Position numbers and translations under genes: made by a program | From: JAWLFY01 sp964462125 | Lineage (GTDB): Bacteria; Planctomycetota; Planctomycetia; Pirellulales; Pirellulaceae | Reading direction: 5' to 3' | DNA length: 15,146 bases | NCBI GenBank assembly: GCA_964462125.1 | Contig: CAYWXT010000128.1 | Span: 1 to 15,146 of the forward strand | Shown here: positions 1 through 7,941 of the stretch, piece after piece | How positions within the stretch are numbered: the first letter of the stretch is position 1 | Layout of the letters: every line of letters starts with the position of its first letter | The notes under the pieces: model-generated | What the model was told of the DNA's origin: nothing | The model's input: only the letters and a program-made list of their open reading frames with translations | Databases searched by the model: none

Positions 1-860
1 AAGTTGATGCCGCTTTCGATCAACAGCTTCGGCAGGTCGCTGTACTCCTCGACGTCCCGCTTGAGGACCACGCGGACCGCGTCGTCGCCCGGTTCGGTTC
101 CTTGTACCTTCTCGTGACCGGCCAGTACCGATTCGATCGCCGGCATCTGGTCCCGATCCGCGGGCTGGACCACCAACACGGTATGCTCGCGGACCATTCG
201 GATCACGTCGCGAACCTCGGCATTGTGCTTCAGTTCCCCCCGATCGATGATCCCGACCTTGTTACAAACATCCGCCAGCTCCGGCAGAATATGGCTGCTG
301 ACGATAATCGTCTTGCCGGTCTGGCCAAGTTTTCGCAGCAAGTTCCGCATTTCGATCCGAGCTCGCGGATCGAGTCCCGAGAGGGGCTCGTCGAGCAGCA
401 ACACCTGCGGGTCGTGGAGCAGGGTTCGAGCCAACCCCAGCCGCTGGGTCTGGCCTCGCGAGAGGGTGTTGGCGTAGGCGTCGCGCTTGAACTGCAGATC
501 GACCACGTCGAGCATCTCATCGACCCGTCGGCGGCGTCCCTCTCCCCCGATCCGATACGCCGCGGCGAAGAACTCCAAATATTCCACCACCGTCATGTCG
601 TCGTAGACACCGAAGAAGTCAGGCATGTAGCCGACCAGCCGGCGGATCTCTTTGGGCTGCGTGTGGACCGAATGGCCGCACACATACGCCTCCCCCCAAC
701 TCGGCTCCAACAGTGTGGCGATGATCCGCATCATTGTCGTTTTTCCGGCGCCGTTGGGGCCGATGAATCCGAACAGGTCGCCGCCCTGCAGATCGAGGTC
801 AATGGCCCGGATCGCATAGGCATCCCCGTACTTCTTGGTTAAGTCGACGGTCTTGATCAC
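1..860 (-). CDS. ABC transporter ATP-binding protein (partial, C-terminus beyond window)
   Basis: This is the cytoplasmic ATPase subunit of an ABC transporter of the CcmA/NatA type; the substrate cannot be read from the sequence. About 286 codons are visible. Walker A (GPNGAGKTT) is at residues 34-42, the signature LSRGQTQRL at 133-141, Walker B (VLLLDEP) at 153-159, the D-loop SGLDP at 161-165 and the switch histidine (SSH) at 188-190. The signature has R in place of the usual SGGQ serine/glycine, and the A-loop tyrosine is near residue 11. I chose the GTG at 860, which gives the typical opening VIKTVDLTKKYG; there is no in-frame ATG nearby. It starts 47 nt after the stop of the GATase-like membrane protein gene, so the two are probably cotranscribed. 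A permease gene would be expected beyond the left edge. The family is certain and the substrate unknown. Confidence 0.93.
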   Translation of the reverse strand, partial: MIKTVDLTKKYGDAYAIRAIDLDLQGGDLFGFIGPNGAGKTTMMRIIATLLEPSWGEAYVCGHSVHTQPKEIRRLVGYMPDFFGVYDDMTVVEYLEFFAAAYRIGGEGRRRRVDEMLDVVDLQFKRDAYANTLSRGQTQRLGLARTLLHDPQVLLLDEPLSGLDPRARIEMRNLLRKLGQTGKTIIVSSHILPELADVCNKVGIIDRGELKHNAEVRDVIRMVREHTVLVVQPADRDQMPAIESVLAGHEKVQGTEPGDDAVRVVLKRDVEEYSDLPKLLIESGIN

Positions 861-907
861 GAATGGGGTACTTCCAGGAAATAGGGATCGCTCGTGGGGG
901 GCGCGTC

Positions 908-3247
908 TCAGCGGTCGGCGTTGGCGGACTCGACAGGCAGGATCAGACGGATCATCGCAACGCTTTGTCCCGGCCACGACGCCGACGAGGGGCCAGGCGC
1001 CGAGGAGGGATCAGGCACCGAGGAGCCACCGGCGCCCCCTTCACCCCCGTCCACCGTCGCCACCGAGAGCTGCGTGAGCGGTTCGGCCAGACGCCCGACC
1101 AGCATGCATCGATCCTCGGTCAACAGCGGGCTGAGGTCCAAAAAACTCAAGGGGACGTGCCGCAGTGTCGTGTAGCGTCTGCCCCCGGCCGCTTGGTGGA
1201 ACATCAACATCTCGGCGATCCGCGCCGGGTCATCGACATTCAACGGATCCCACGCCTCCCCTTCGGTCGACTCCTCGATCGCCCGTTGTCTCGACAAGTG
1301 CCAGCGAAAGTTTTTTTGACGCAAGTTTCCAAGCGAGTCGATCCGCGCTCCGGCGGGAAACCGCGTCGGCAGCAAATACGCCCAATCGCGATAGACCAGC
1401 ATGCCGTCGAGCAGATCGAATGGCAGGGGATTCGTCAGGCGTCCCTCCAACAGTTCGCTGCCGCGGCGCCGGGTGACCACGACCTCCTCCTGCAAATCGG
1501 CACGGAAATGGAACTGCGTTGACAACGACTTGCTGCTCCGCGGGGCAATGGGCAGCTCGCGAACCGACCCGGCGGTGTCCCGGCCTGCGACACGGCGGCC
1601 CAGCTCGACCGTGTAGGCTGGCATCCGAACGTCCTCGCCCGCCAGCTGAACCCCGCCGAACGCAGCTCCCGGCCAGCCAAACGGCGCTGTCACCATGCCG
1701 CCGATGCGCTCGCTGATCGAGTCCAGCCTCCCGCCCGCCTCGACCGTCACGTCGACCCGACGGGCAGGGTGCGAATAGAGGTAACTCCAGGCAAAACCGC
1801 GGCCCTGATTTGCAATGCTGTCGATGTCAACAATCTCCAGCCGGTTCAATCCGAGTGTCGAATCGACACCCTCGCCACCAATCCCGCGGGGCTTGGCTTG
1901 CAGCACAAGCCAGATCGAAACGACAGCGATGACCGCGGGGAACGTGATCCATCCAAATGCCGGGCGCCGGAGCACCCGATTGATCAACCAGTAATCGAAC
2001 GGTCCGATCAAGGCGACCAACCCCAGCACGATCAGGGTGATGATCGAAAACCGGAAAGGCCGCTTGGTCTCGAACTGGTCAAGCGTCGCCCGCGTTTGCC
2101 CTGCCAAGTCATTGAAACCGGTTGCCCGACTCGGGACGGCAGCGTTCGACTCGGGCTGCGTCAGGGTTTCGCCGGTCAGCCGGACAATCATCTCGAGTCG
2201 CTCCGGCCACTCGGCCATCGGCGGCCGATGCAGATCATGGGCCACCACCGTCACCCGCCCCATTCCAACCAAGTACTCCTCCGCCAGCGTCGCCCGCTCC
2301 CGGCGAGTCGTCCGACCACGGATCAGCTGCCGCCCGGTCGATGGCAATTCCACCCCGGCGAATGATGCCAACGGAGTCCCGCTCAACATGTACGTCTCAA
2401 AGCCGGACGGCTGCAACCGTGTCATGGCCAGTTCGTCCGGCTCGATTGGCAGCAAGCGGTACAGCCACGGGGCCGCGTCGAGCAACGCCGGAGCCGACTC
2501 GCCGAGACAAATGAGCAACTGCCCGCCACCATCGACCCAATCAGCCACCGCTGACGCTTGATCGTCATCGAGCCCCCCAAGCAGATCCCGACCGGCGTCG
2601 TTGATCAACATCAAATCGACGCCGTCATAGCCCAGCACCGCATCGGGAAGCTCTCCTGGAGATTGCGGCATCGACACAGCCACTTGGGCTTCCCGCCCCA
2701 GAAGCTCATTGGCCCCCACCGTCTCGACCCCCATCGGATCGCCCAGGGCGAGCACCCACGGCATCTCGGGCGGAACCTGCGACGCTTCCCGGGCTGGCGA
2801 TCCAAACTCGGGAAATCGCGTTCGAATCTCGTTGCCGCCCCCCCCGCGAATCACCAACGGGACCGCTTCGCCACCCGGAATGCAGTAACCAAAACGCCCC
2901 GATCCGCGATCCGGGCTGGGCTCGGCATCCGCCGGCCACTGGCGATAGATCGTCCGGGTCCCGTCACCATCGACCGTCTCCAACGACAATCCTTCTAGCG
3001 ACAATACGCCCTCGCCTCCAGCAACAATCCCGTCCGCGGACGACTTATCGAATCGTACCGTCGTCCAGCAGCCGATGCGGTAGTGCCCCGTGATCCCCAC
3101 GACCACCCCCGACGACTGCTCCGCCGTTCCTTCGGCACGCGCGCCGGTGACCAGCAGCGAGCTCACCAGCAGGGCGCAGCAAAATCGCCCGAGTCGACGA
3201 AGGCAACTCGGATTGGGCGGAGACAAGGATGCGGATGACTCGGTCAC
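908..3247 (-). CDS. Exported membrane protein with GATase-like domain, ABC-transporter associated
   Basis: This is a 779-residue protein of unknown function. An N-terminal signal peptide (RRLGRF followed by a hydrophobic stretch, probable cleavage after GARA at residue 38) leads into a large extracytoplasmic region. Residues about 205-250 (VDLMLINDAGRDLLGG...WVDGGGQLLICLG) resemble the class I glutamine-amidotransferase-like fold, with no evident catalytic Cys-His pair. Two membrane segments follow at about 401-421 (containing GPFDYWLINRVL just after) and 434-450, then a C-terminal domain of about 300 residues rich in beta-type sequence. An ATG at 3298 would add 17 residues, but the GTG at 3247 forms a GTGA overlap with the upstream mazG-like stop and gives a cleaner signal peptide. 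Proteins of this layout often sit next to ABC ATPase genes in planctomycetes, and here the ATPase gene follows directly. A role as an accessory or sensor part of that transporter is inference. Confidence 0.85.
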   Translation of the reverse strand: MTESSASLSPPNPSCLRRLGRFCCALLVSSLLVTGARAEGTAEQSSGVVVGITGHYRIGCWTTVRFDKSSADGIVAGGEGVLSLEGLSLETVDGDGTRTIYRQWPADAEPSPDRGSGRFGYCIPGGEAVPLVIRGGGGNEIRTRFPEFGSPAREASQVPPEMPWVLALGDPMGVETVGANELLGREAQVAVSMPQSPGELPDAVLGYDGVDLMLINDAGRDLLGGLDDDQASAVADWVDGGGQLLICLGESAPALLDAAPWLYRLLPIEPDELAMTRLQPSGFETYMLSGTPLASFAGVELPSTGRQLIRGRTTRRERATLAEEYLVGMGRVTVVAHDLHRPPMAEWPERLEMIVRLTGETLTQPESNAAVPSRATGFNDLAGQTRATLDQFETKRPFRFSIITLIVLGLVALIGPFDYWLINRVLRRPAFGWITFPAVIAVVSIWLVLQAKPRGIGGEGVDSTLGLNRLEIVDIDSIANQGRGFAWSYLYSHPARRVDVTVEAGGRLDSISERIGGMVTAPFGWPGAAFGGVQLAGEDVRMPAYTVELGRRVAGRDTAGSVRELPIAPRSSKSLSTQFHFRADLQEEVVVTRRRGSELLEGRLTNPLPFDLLDGMLVYRDWAYLLPTRFPAGARIDSLGNLRQKNFRWHLSRQRAIEESTEGEAWDPLNVDDPARIAEMLMFHQAAGGRRYTTLRHVPLSFLDLSPLLTEDRCMLVGRLAEPLTQLSVATVDGGEGGAGGSSVPDPSSAPGPSSASWPGQSVAMIRLILPVESANADR

Positions 3248-3618
3248 GGTTTCTCGCTCTGGGGGCAAACGCAGACCAAACGGCGGCAACCGGGGCATCC
3301 TTGGCCGTATTTCTTGGCAAGCGCCTCGACTAAATCGACGTCAGCCACGTTGGCGATCGTCACCAGCCACGCGATCACGTCCGCGAATTCCTCCGCCAGG
3401 TTTTCCTGGTCGTCCCCGCGGAGGGCCGCCGCCAACTCTCCGACCTCCTCCATCAGCCACATGAACGTCCCGTCGACGCCTCGCTCCACGTCCTTGTCAA
3501 AGTACATACGCCGGATGTGGCGTTGGAGATCACCGATGGATAAATCGACCGGGGGGGCGGGGCCGGTCGCCCCAGGCTCCTGGGAGTCGTGATCGGTGGT
3601 CGTCGGCTTGTCGGTCAT
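3244..3618 (-). CDS. MazG-like nucleotide pyrophosphohydrolase
   Basis: This 124-residue protein belongs to the all-alpha NTP pyrophosphohydrolase (MazG/dUTPase-2) superfamily, whose members hydrolyse nucleoside triphosphates to monophosphate and pyrophosphate using Mg2+ held by acidic residues. The diagnostic EExxE (LMEEVGELAAAL, residues 55-66) and ExxD (NLAEEFADVIAWL, 73-85) motifs are both present. The last 20 residues hold a cysteine cluster (CPGCRRLVCVC) that could form a small zinc knuckle. The first 25 residues are polar and probably disordered. I prefer the ATG at 3618; an in-frame ATG at 3654 would add 12 residues. Its TGA overlaps the GTG of the membrane protein gene by 4 nt, so the two are translationally coupled. 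The physiological nucleotide cannot be inferred. Confidence 0.88.
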   Translation of the reverse strand: MTDKPTTTDHDSQEPGATGPAPPVDLSIGDLQRHIRRMYFDKDVERGVDGTFMWLMEEVGELAAALRGDDQENLAEEFADVIAWLVTIANVADVDLVEALAKKYGQGCPGCRRLVCVCPQSEKP

Positions 3619-3804
3619 GTCGCTCGTGGATCGTCGCAGTTGTGGGGCATTCATCCGATCGGTGCTGGCACACGGCGATTGTAGCGAAGCGTCCTTTCGG
3701 ATGAGACGCCCAGTCGAGCGGGCCCCAGGACGGGTCCCCGCGGTGAGCCGGTTCTACTACAGTGGTCCCGATCGAGCCATTTTTTTGAAGCGGGGTCGTT
3801 TGCC

Positions 3805-4959
3805 GTGACCGCTGATCTCCCGAGCAAGCCCGCGTCGTCCGCGAGCGAGTTTCATCGCTATCCGCTCTATTCCCCCAAGTTCTGGCACGGGATGCGGCCG
3901 ATGACCTGGGCCGCCCTGCTGCAGCAAGGCGGGATGCCCGATTGGTCCCGTCTGTTGACCGCCGCGAGTGTGACGTTGACCACGCCAGTGAACACCGCCG
4001 GGGCGTGGCTGCAGCGCGCCTGGTTCGGACGCCGCTTGGCCGAGGCAGAACTGCATGGCCCACCGGTGTTTATCATCGGGCACTGGCGAAGCGGGACGAC
4101 GCTGCTGCACGAATTGATGGTGCTCGACGAGCGGCTCAGCAGCCCCTCGACATTCCAATGTTTTGCCCCACACCACTTCCTGGTCTCGGAATGGTTCTTC
4201 CGGCGCTTCGCCAGCTGGTTGCTCCCCGGAAAGCGGCCGATGGACAACATGCGAGCCGGCTGGGATCGCCCCCAAGAAGACGAGTTCGCGCTGCTGAATC
4301 TCGGCCTGCCCTCTCCCTACCGCCAAATCGCCTTCCCAAACAACGGACCGGTCGATCTGGACTACCTGACCCTCGACAACATCTCCCCGGAAGCTCGCGA
4401 GGCGTGGATGCAAGCGCTCCGCCAGTTCATGCAAGCGGTCAGTGTCGCCACGGGACGGCCGTTGGTCATCAAAAGCCCCACCCATACGGGCCGAATCGGT
4501 CACCTGGCCCAAGAGTTCCCAGAAGCCAAGTTCGTTCACATCACACGCGACCCACGGGCCCTGTTCCCCTCCACCTGCCGGCTGTGGCAAAGCTTGTGGG
4601 AGGTCCAAGGATTGCAGCGCCCCAACCCCGAGCAACTGCAATCGTCGCTGGAGGAATATGTGACCGAGTGCCTGCAGCGAATGTACGATGGATTCCATCG
4701 AGCCCGGCCGTCGGTCGACCCCTCCCGGCTGATCGACATCCGCTATGAAGACCTGATCGAAACCCCCGTCGCCACGATGCGCCGGGTCTATGAAACACTT
4801 CGGCTCAGCGACTTCGAACCGGCCCAAGCCGCGGTCGAAGCGTGGGCCGAAAACGAACACCAAGCCTACCAAACCAATCAGCACCAGCTGGACGAGGCGA
4901 CCGAAGCGCGAATTCGCCACCGCTGGGCTGACTACTTTTCACGCTACGGATACGAGTAA
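3805..4959 (+). CDS. Sulfotransferase family protein (PAPS-dependent type)
   Basis: This 384-residue protein has the signatures of the sulfotransferase superfamily, which transfers sulfate from 3'-phosphoadenosine-5'-phosphosulfate to an acceptor hydroxyl or amine. The 5'-phosphosulfate-binding loop is FIIGHWRSGTTLLHEL at residues 89-104. The 3'-phosphate-binding region is FVHITRDPRALFPS at 243-256, preceded by LVIKSPTH at 220-227. A conserved RYEDLIETP lies at 313-321. There is no signal peptide or membrane segment, so a cytoplasmic location is expected. The start is a GTG at 3805 with only a weak GAAG upstream. Planctomycetes often carry many sulfotransferase-like genes, and the acceptor is unknown. 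The next gene begins 7 nt downstream and is probably cotranscribed. The mazG-like gene is divergent across about 185 nt. Confidence 0.9.
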   Translation: MTADLPSKPASSASEFHRYPLYSPKFWHGMRPMTWAALLQQGGMPDWSRLLTAASVTLTTPVNTAGAWLQRAWFGRRLAEAELHGPPVFIIGHWRSGTTLLHELMVLDERLSSPSTFQCFAPHHFLVSEWFFRRFASWLLPGKRPMDNMRAGWDRPQEDEFALLNLGLPSPYRQIAFPNNGPVDLDYLTLDNISPEAREAWMQALRQFMQAVSVATGRPLVIKSPTHTGRIGHLAQEFPEAKFVHITRDPRALFPSTCRLWQSLWEVQGLQRPNPEQLQSSLEEYVTECLQRMYDGFHRARPSVDPSRLIDIRYEDLIETPVATMRRVYETLRLSDFEPAQAAVEAWAENEHQAYQTNQHQLDEATEARIRHRWADYFSRYGYE

Positions 4960-4966
4960 CGCAACC

Positions 4967-6190
4967 ATGACCCGAAAACCCCACACCGTTACCCTGCTCC
5001 TGGGATGCGCCCTGATGCTCGCCAGCGCCAGTTGCCGCGCTGAGCCGGAACCCGCGGCACCTGACCCCGATTCCGCCGAAGCCCTGTTGGAACAACGGTT
5101 GCCACTCGAGGACGCGCGGGAAGGGTGGATTCGCTTATTTGACGGGCACACCTTGTTCGGTTGGGAAACCACCGGCGACGCCAATTGGCAGGTCTCGGAG
5201 GGAACGATCACGGTCGATTCCGGAGACCCCGGCTTGCTCTGCACCTCCACCGACTGGCACGACTACGAGTTGACGCTGGAGTTCAACGCCGATCCAGATA
5301 CCAACAGCGGCGTCTTTCTGCGAACACCGCTGCAACCGACCGATCCGGCCACCGATTGCTTCGAAATCAACATCGCCCCGGATGACAATCCCTTCCCCAC
5401 CGCCAGTGTCGTCGGGCGAGTGAGAGCCGACGAGGACCAGATCCCCGAGCAGACATTTGGCCAGTGGCGGCGGCTGACGATGAGAGTTCAAGGAGACCAG
5501 TTGTCGGTCAACATCGACGGCCAACTCGCCTGTGAGGTCACCGACGAAGAAGGGCTGACCGGCGGAAGGATTGGGCTGCAAAAGAACAGCGGCCGGGTTG
5601 CCTTTCGCGATATCCGGCTCCGTCCCCTCGGAATGAAAAGCTTGCTCGATGAAGAACTCACCGGCTGGAAGCGTTACCCCGAAATGGCGGGACAGTTTGA
5701 GGCAACCGAACAGGGCGGGCTGCAGGTGACCGGTGGTAAGACGCAGTTGGAATCCCGCAACCAGTACGGTGACTTTACGCTGTTGGCCGAATACCAGATG
5801 AACCATCCGGAGACGAACTCGGGAATCTTCTTTCGCTCCATCCCCGGAGACGAGATGATGGGATACGAGTGCCAGGTCAACGACGAGATGATCGACGGTG
5901 ACCCGCTGCGCCCCGCCGACGGCGGCACCGGCGGGATCTTCCGGCGGCAGGACGCCCGCATTGTGGCCGCACGCCCTGGGGAATCGAACGCCGTGCTGCT
6001 CACCGCCCGCGGCCCGCAGATCGCGGCCTGGGTCAACGGGATCCAAGTCAGCGACGTGATCGACCAGCGAGAACCGGATGAAAACCCACGCCGAGGTTTG
6101 CGGCTCGATCCCGGAACGTTGATCATCCAAGGGCACGACCCAGCAACCGACATCGTCTACCGACAACTCTCCATCGCCGAGTTCCCGTGA
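4967..6190 (+). CDS. Exported tandem DUF1080 (3-keto-disaccharide hydrolase-like) protein
   Basis: This 407-residue secreted or lipid-anchored protein is made of two DUF1080 (concanavalin-like/LamG fold) domains. Domain 1 spans about residues 51-220 (GWIRLFDGHTLFGWETTGD..., with DTNSGVFLRT near 111-120). Domain 2 spans about 224-405 (LLDEELTGWKRYP..., with ETNSGIFFRS near 282-291, then ADGGTGGIFR). The repeated 'TNSG[VI]F[LF]R' strand is the family hallmark. The N-terminus is a signal sequence ending near LASASC/RA; C23 could be lipidated, although serine at -3 is a poor lipobox. The ATG at 4967 is chosen because upstream in-frame codons lie inside the sulfotransferase gene. Family members are linked to carbohydrate hydrolysis or binding in planctomycetes, and the substrate here is unknown. 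Confidence 0.9.
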   Translation: MTRKPHTVTLLLGCALMLASASCRAEPEPAAPDPDSAEALLEQRLPLEDAREGWIRLFDGHTLFGWETTGDANWQVSEGTITVDSGDPGLLCTSTDWHDYELTLEFNADPDTNSGVFLRTPLQPTDPATDCFEINIAPDDNPFPTASVVGRVRADEDQIPEQTFGQWRRLTMRVQGDQLSVNIDGQLACEVTDEEGLTGGRIGLQKNSGRVAFRDIRLRPLGMKSLLDEELTGWKRYPEMAGQFEATEQGGLQVTGGKTQLESRNQYGDFTLLAEYQMNHPETNSGIFFRSIPGDEMMGYECQVNDEMIDGDPLRPADGGTGGIFRRQDARIVAARPGESNAVLLTARGPQIAAWVNGIQVSDVIDQREPDENPRRGLRLDPGTLIIQGHDPATDIVYRQLSIAEFP

Positions 6191-6210
6191 GCACCGAAGC
6201 CTTAGCGGCG

Positions 6211-6257
6211 TGCGGAGAAGCTCTTAATCGGAAAGCAACTCGCGGGCCTTCTCCGCA
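6211..6257. terminator. Inverted repeat at a convergent gene junction (weak terminator candidate)
   Basis: A perfect 10-bp inverted repeat (TGCGGAGAAG / CTTCTCCGCA) has arms at 6211-6220 and 6248-6257. It spans the junction between the DUF1080 gene (+) and the GSP17M-like gene (-) and includes the latter's stop codon. The 27-nt loop and the absence of a U-tract make it weak as an intrinsic terminator. Confidence 0.25.
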
Positions 6258-6724
6258 TGCTCGACCTCGCACAACAGCGAATACTTCACCGCCCGCAATG
6301 ACTGGATCGAGGAAAAGTCGCGCCGGCCGTGGTAGGAGAGATGGGTCGCAAGCCGGATCAGGGCCCCCAGGACCACGCCAGCGATGATCGACGTCGCGAT
6401 GGCGACTCCGGCGGACAAGGCAGGGTCATGAACCGTCAGGAGGGAGAGCACCACGCCCAGCACCAAACCGATCGCAAAGCCATCGACCGCACCATCGACC
6501 ATCGCTCGCAGCCAATCACGCCGCCCGGTGATCCGCTCAAAGAGCTGAATCCCCTCCCCGACGATCGCGGTGTGGTGCACCGGGAACCCGCGATCGCTCA
6601 GCCGGTCCACCGCCGACTGAGCCTCGCTGTATTCGTCCGTCGTTAACAGGCGGACATACTTCGGTTCCGAACCGGTTACCGGTGTTGCTGCGGCGCGATC
6701 AAGCCGCTCTTGCATCGTTGCCAT
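6224..6724 (-). CDS. General stress protein 17M/YflT-like membrane protein
   Basis: This 166-residue protein resembles the GSP17M/YflT-like family (heat- and stress-induced proteins). The N-terminal alpha/beta region (about 23-71) carries the family pattern YxEAQxAVDxLSDxGFPVxxxAIVGEGxxxxERxTGRxDW. Two hydrophobic segments follow (about 78-98 and 105-127, separated by VHDPALS). A short C-terminal region (YSLLCEVEHAEKARELL) probably returns to the soluble side. An open frame continues upstream, but the ATG at 6724 is preceded by a GTGAGAG ribosome-binding site and matches where the family starts. A sigma-54-type promoter lies 70 nt upstream (6794-6809), and the unknown gene at 7031 is divergent. 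The biochemical role of this family is not established; stress protection is inferred from family and context. Confidence 0.82.
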   Translation of the reverse strand: MATMQERLDRAAATPVTGSEPKYVRLLTTDEYSEAQSAVDRLSDRGFPVHHTAIVGEGIQLFERITGRRDWLRAMVDGAVDGFAIGLVLGVVLSLLTVHDPALSAGVAIATSIIAGVVLGALIRLATHLSYHGRRDFSSIQSLRAVKYSLLCEVEHAEKARELLSD

Positions 6725-6793
6725 CGTCAACGCTCTCACTCTGAGTGAATCCGTCTCCACATGCTCCACCCTGGCCGCCAAACGAGCAGACGC

Positions 6794-6809
6794 AGCAAAC
6801 AATGCGCCA
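6794..6809 (-). promoter_or_regulatory. Sigma-54 promoter for the GSP17M-like gene
   Basis: The minus strand reads TGGCGCATTGTTTGCT, against TGGCAC-N5-TTGCW. The -24 GG and -12 GC are exactly 12 nt apart and only one core base deviates (G for A). The predicted start is near 6783, leaving a leader of about 59 nt before the ATG at 6724. Confidence 0.7.
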
Positions 6810-6917
6810 AAAATGCCAGCCCAATACGATCCGGCTTCGCGTGCCTTGTCACCACTTACCCCCCTCCGATTGTTGACGGAACGGCGCAAGCCGTCCGGCC
6901 TTCTTGCCACCATTCTT

Positions 6918-6933
6918 TGGCACTGGACGTGCA
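6918..6933 (+). promoter_or_regulatory. Sigma-54 promoter for the unknown gene at 7031
   Basis: The plus strand reads TGGCACTGGACGTGCA, with a perfect -24 half (TGGCAC) and TGCA at -12; only the first T of TTGC is replaced. The GG-to-GC distance is 12 nt. The predicted start is near 6944, giving a leader of about 87 nt. Confidence 0.7.
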
Positions 6934-7030
6934 CAGGGACCCACTTGCGAAGTCGAGAGTCTGTTCCGGAAAGGTCCAGGCGATCTCACGCCCTTCCCCC
7001 CTGAAAAAACCCGCCATCGACCGAAGGTGC

Positions 7031-7363
7031 ATGAAAGCGATGAAGGAACTGACGCCCGAGCTGGAGGCGATCCTGTGCAAGCTGGCTGAGCTTTGTTGCG
7101 AGGGGGTGCGCGGGGGCGAAACGGTCGATCAAGATCGCATCAAACGGCTCGTCGGCCTGTTGTATCGCAACGGCTGGGATCGATCCAACACAGCGGGCCC
7201 ACCGCTGTCGGTCTACCTGCGACACCGCGCCCAAATCCATTGTCGCAACGACGCGATGCATCACCGGGAACAATTGCAAGCGGTCACCGAGCGAATCGAG
7301 AAGGCCTACCGCGAGGCGGCCCGGGAAGCGTCGATGCCCGAGCCTCGTTGGCCGCCGGCCTGA
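7031..7363 (+). CDS. Hypothetical helical protein, 110 aa
   Basis: I do not recognise this 110-residue protein. It is predicted mainly helical and soluble, with no signal peptide or membrane segment. The N-terminal half (ELTPELEAILCKLAELCCEGV, then DQDRIKRLVGLLYRNGW) suggests two amphipathic helices. The C-terminal half (YLRHRAQIHCRNDAMHHREQLQAVTERIEKAYREAAREA) is a long charged helix with several histidines and a cysteine. The start is ATG 7031 after GAAGG, or ATG 7040 three codons on. A sigma-54-type promoter with a perfect -24 element lies 98 nt upstream. The gene converges with the glycine-zipper stress gene across a 41-nt gap that shows no hairpin. Its membership of the presumed stress block rests on position and promoter only. 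Confidence 0.68.
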   Translation: MKAMKELTPELEAILCKLAELCCEGVRGGETVDQDRIKRLVGLLYRNGWDRSNTAGPPLSVYLRHRAQIHCRNDAMHHREQLQAVTERIEKAYREAAREASMPEPRWPPA

Positions 7364-7404
7364 TCCAGACGTATCACGCGCGGGGGGGGCACTGCGGTGA
7401 AGGA

Positions 7405-7914
7405 TCAAGCGTCCGTTTCAGGCTCCTGTATGAACCGTTCCAGGCTCTTCGGTCCGGTCGTTTGCAACCCCTGCTCCGCGTCGTCAAGCCGTCCCGGGGT
7501 GCTGGTGACAATGATCAGTACCGAACCTTCCTCGACCCGCTTTTCATACGTGTCCGCATCCTCTTCATCGAGCCCCCATTCGGTCGCCGGGCTCAAGAGA
7601 CCGCCGGCCGCCGCGCCGGCCGCCATGCCTGCCAACGGCCCCGCGATCAAAAAGGGGCCAACCAACGACCCGATCGCCAGCGGGACGCCGGCCGCGCCGC
7701 CGATCAACGTCCCCAACCCGGCGCTGCGTCCCGTGTCGCGAACCGTCTCCTCCCCGTGATGGTGCCGCGCACCGACGTGCGGCATCTTCCCCTGGTCCCC
7801 CCGCGAAACCACCGACACCGCGTCGGTGTCGAAATCAAACTTCTCCAACACCGCCAGCCCCACTCGGGCGTCGGCCAACGAGCCGTACTCGGCAACCAGA
7901 CATTGCGCATGCAT
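7405..7914 (-). CDS. General stress-type protein with central glycine zipper
   Basis: This 169-residue protein has the layout of DUF1269/general-stress-protein-like families. An N-terminal alpha/beta unit (residues 1-45, CLVAEYGSLADARVGLAVLEKFDFDTDAVSVVSRGD) is followed by a linker rich in His/Gly. A hydrophobic Gly/Ala-rich segment (about 66-106, GTLIGGAAGVPLAIGSLVGPFLIAGPLAGMAAGAAAGGLL) is typical of glycine-zipper membrane insertion. A C-terminal unit (YEKRVEEGSVLIIVTSTPGRLDDAEQGL) completes it. The overall sandwich resembles the unrelated GSP17M-like protein at 6224. The ATG at 7914 has a clear GGAG upstream. The gene lies 27 nt after the small anchored-protein gene and has no recognisable promoter of its own, so it is probably transcribed from the sigma-54 site at 8246-8261. 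Molecular function is unknown. Confidence 0.82.
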   Translation of the reverse strand: MHAQCLVAEYGSLADARVGLAVLEKFDFDTDAVSVVSRGDQGKMPHVGARHHHGEETVRDTGRSAGLGTLIGGAAGVPLAIGSLVGPFLIAGPLAGMAAGAAAGGLLSPATEWGLDEEDADTYEKRVEEGSVLIIVTSTPGRLDDAEQGLQTTGPKSLERFIQEPETDA

Positions 7915-7941
7915 CTACTTTTTCTCCGCAAACGATCGATC

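Larger units (their letters stand above)
6725..7030. promoter_or_regulatory. Divergent control region between two sigma-54 promoters
   Basis: This 306-nt gap separates the genes starting at 6724 (-) and 7031 (+) and contains no convincing gene. It holds two outward-facing sigma-54-type promoters (6794-6809 minus, 6918-6933 plus). Between them, at 6877-6897, is an imperfect dyad (CGGA-ACGGC / GCCGT-CCG around GCAA, one bulged A). That position fits an upstream activator site for either promoter, but the dyad is not repeated at the other sigma-54 regions, so its role is speculative. Confidence 0.45.

Noticed and set aside
102..842. Long plus-strand open frame (246 codons) opposite the ABC ATPase gene
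   Set aside because: It lies wholly antisense to a gene with Walker A, signature and Walker B motifs; its translation is low-complexity and typical of GC-rich shadow frames.
3666..3681. TGGCAC on the plus strand upstream of the sulfotransferase gene, considered as a sigma-54 promoter
   Set aside because: The -12 half is absent: the position where GC is required reads TT, so only half of the signal is present.
5135..6166. Long minus-strand open frame opposite the DUF1080 gene
   Set aside because: It is antisense to two clear DUF1080 domains and shows no motif of its own.
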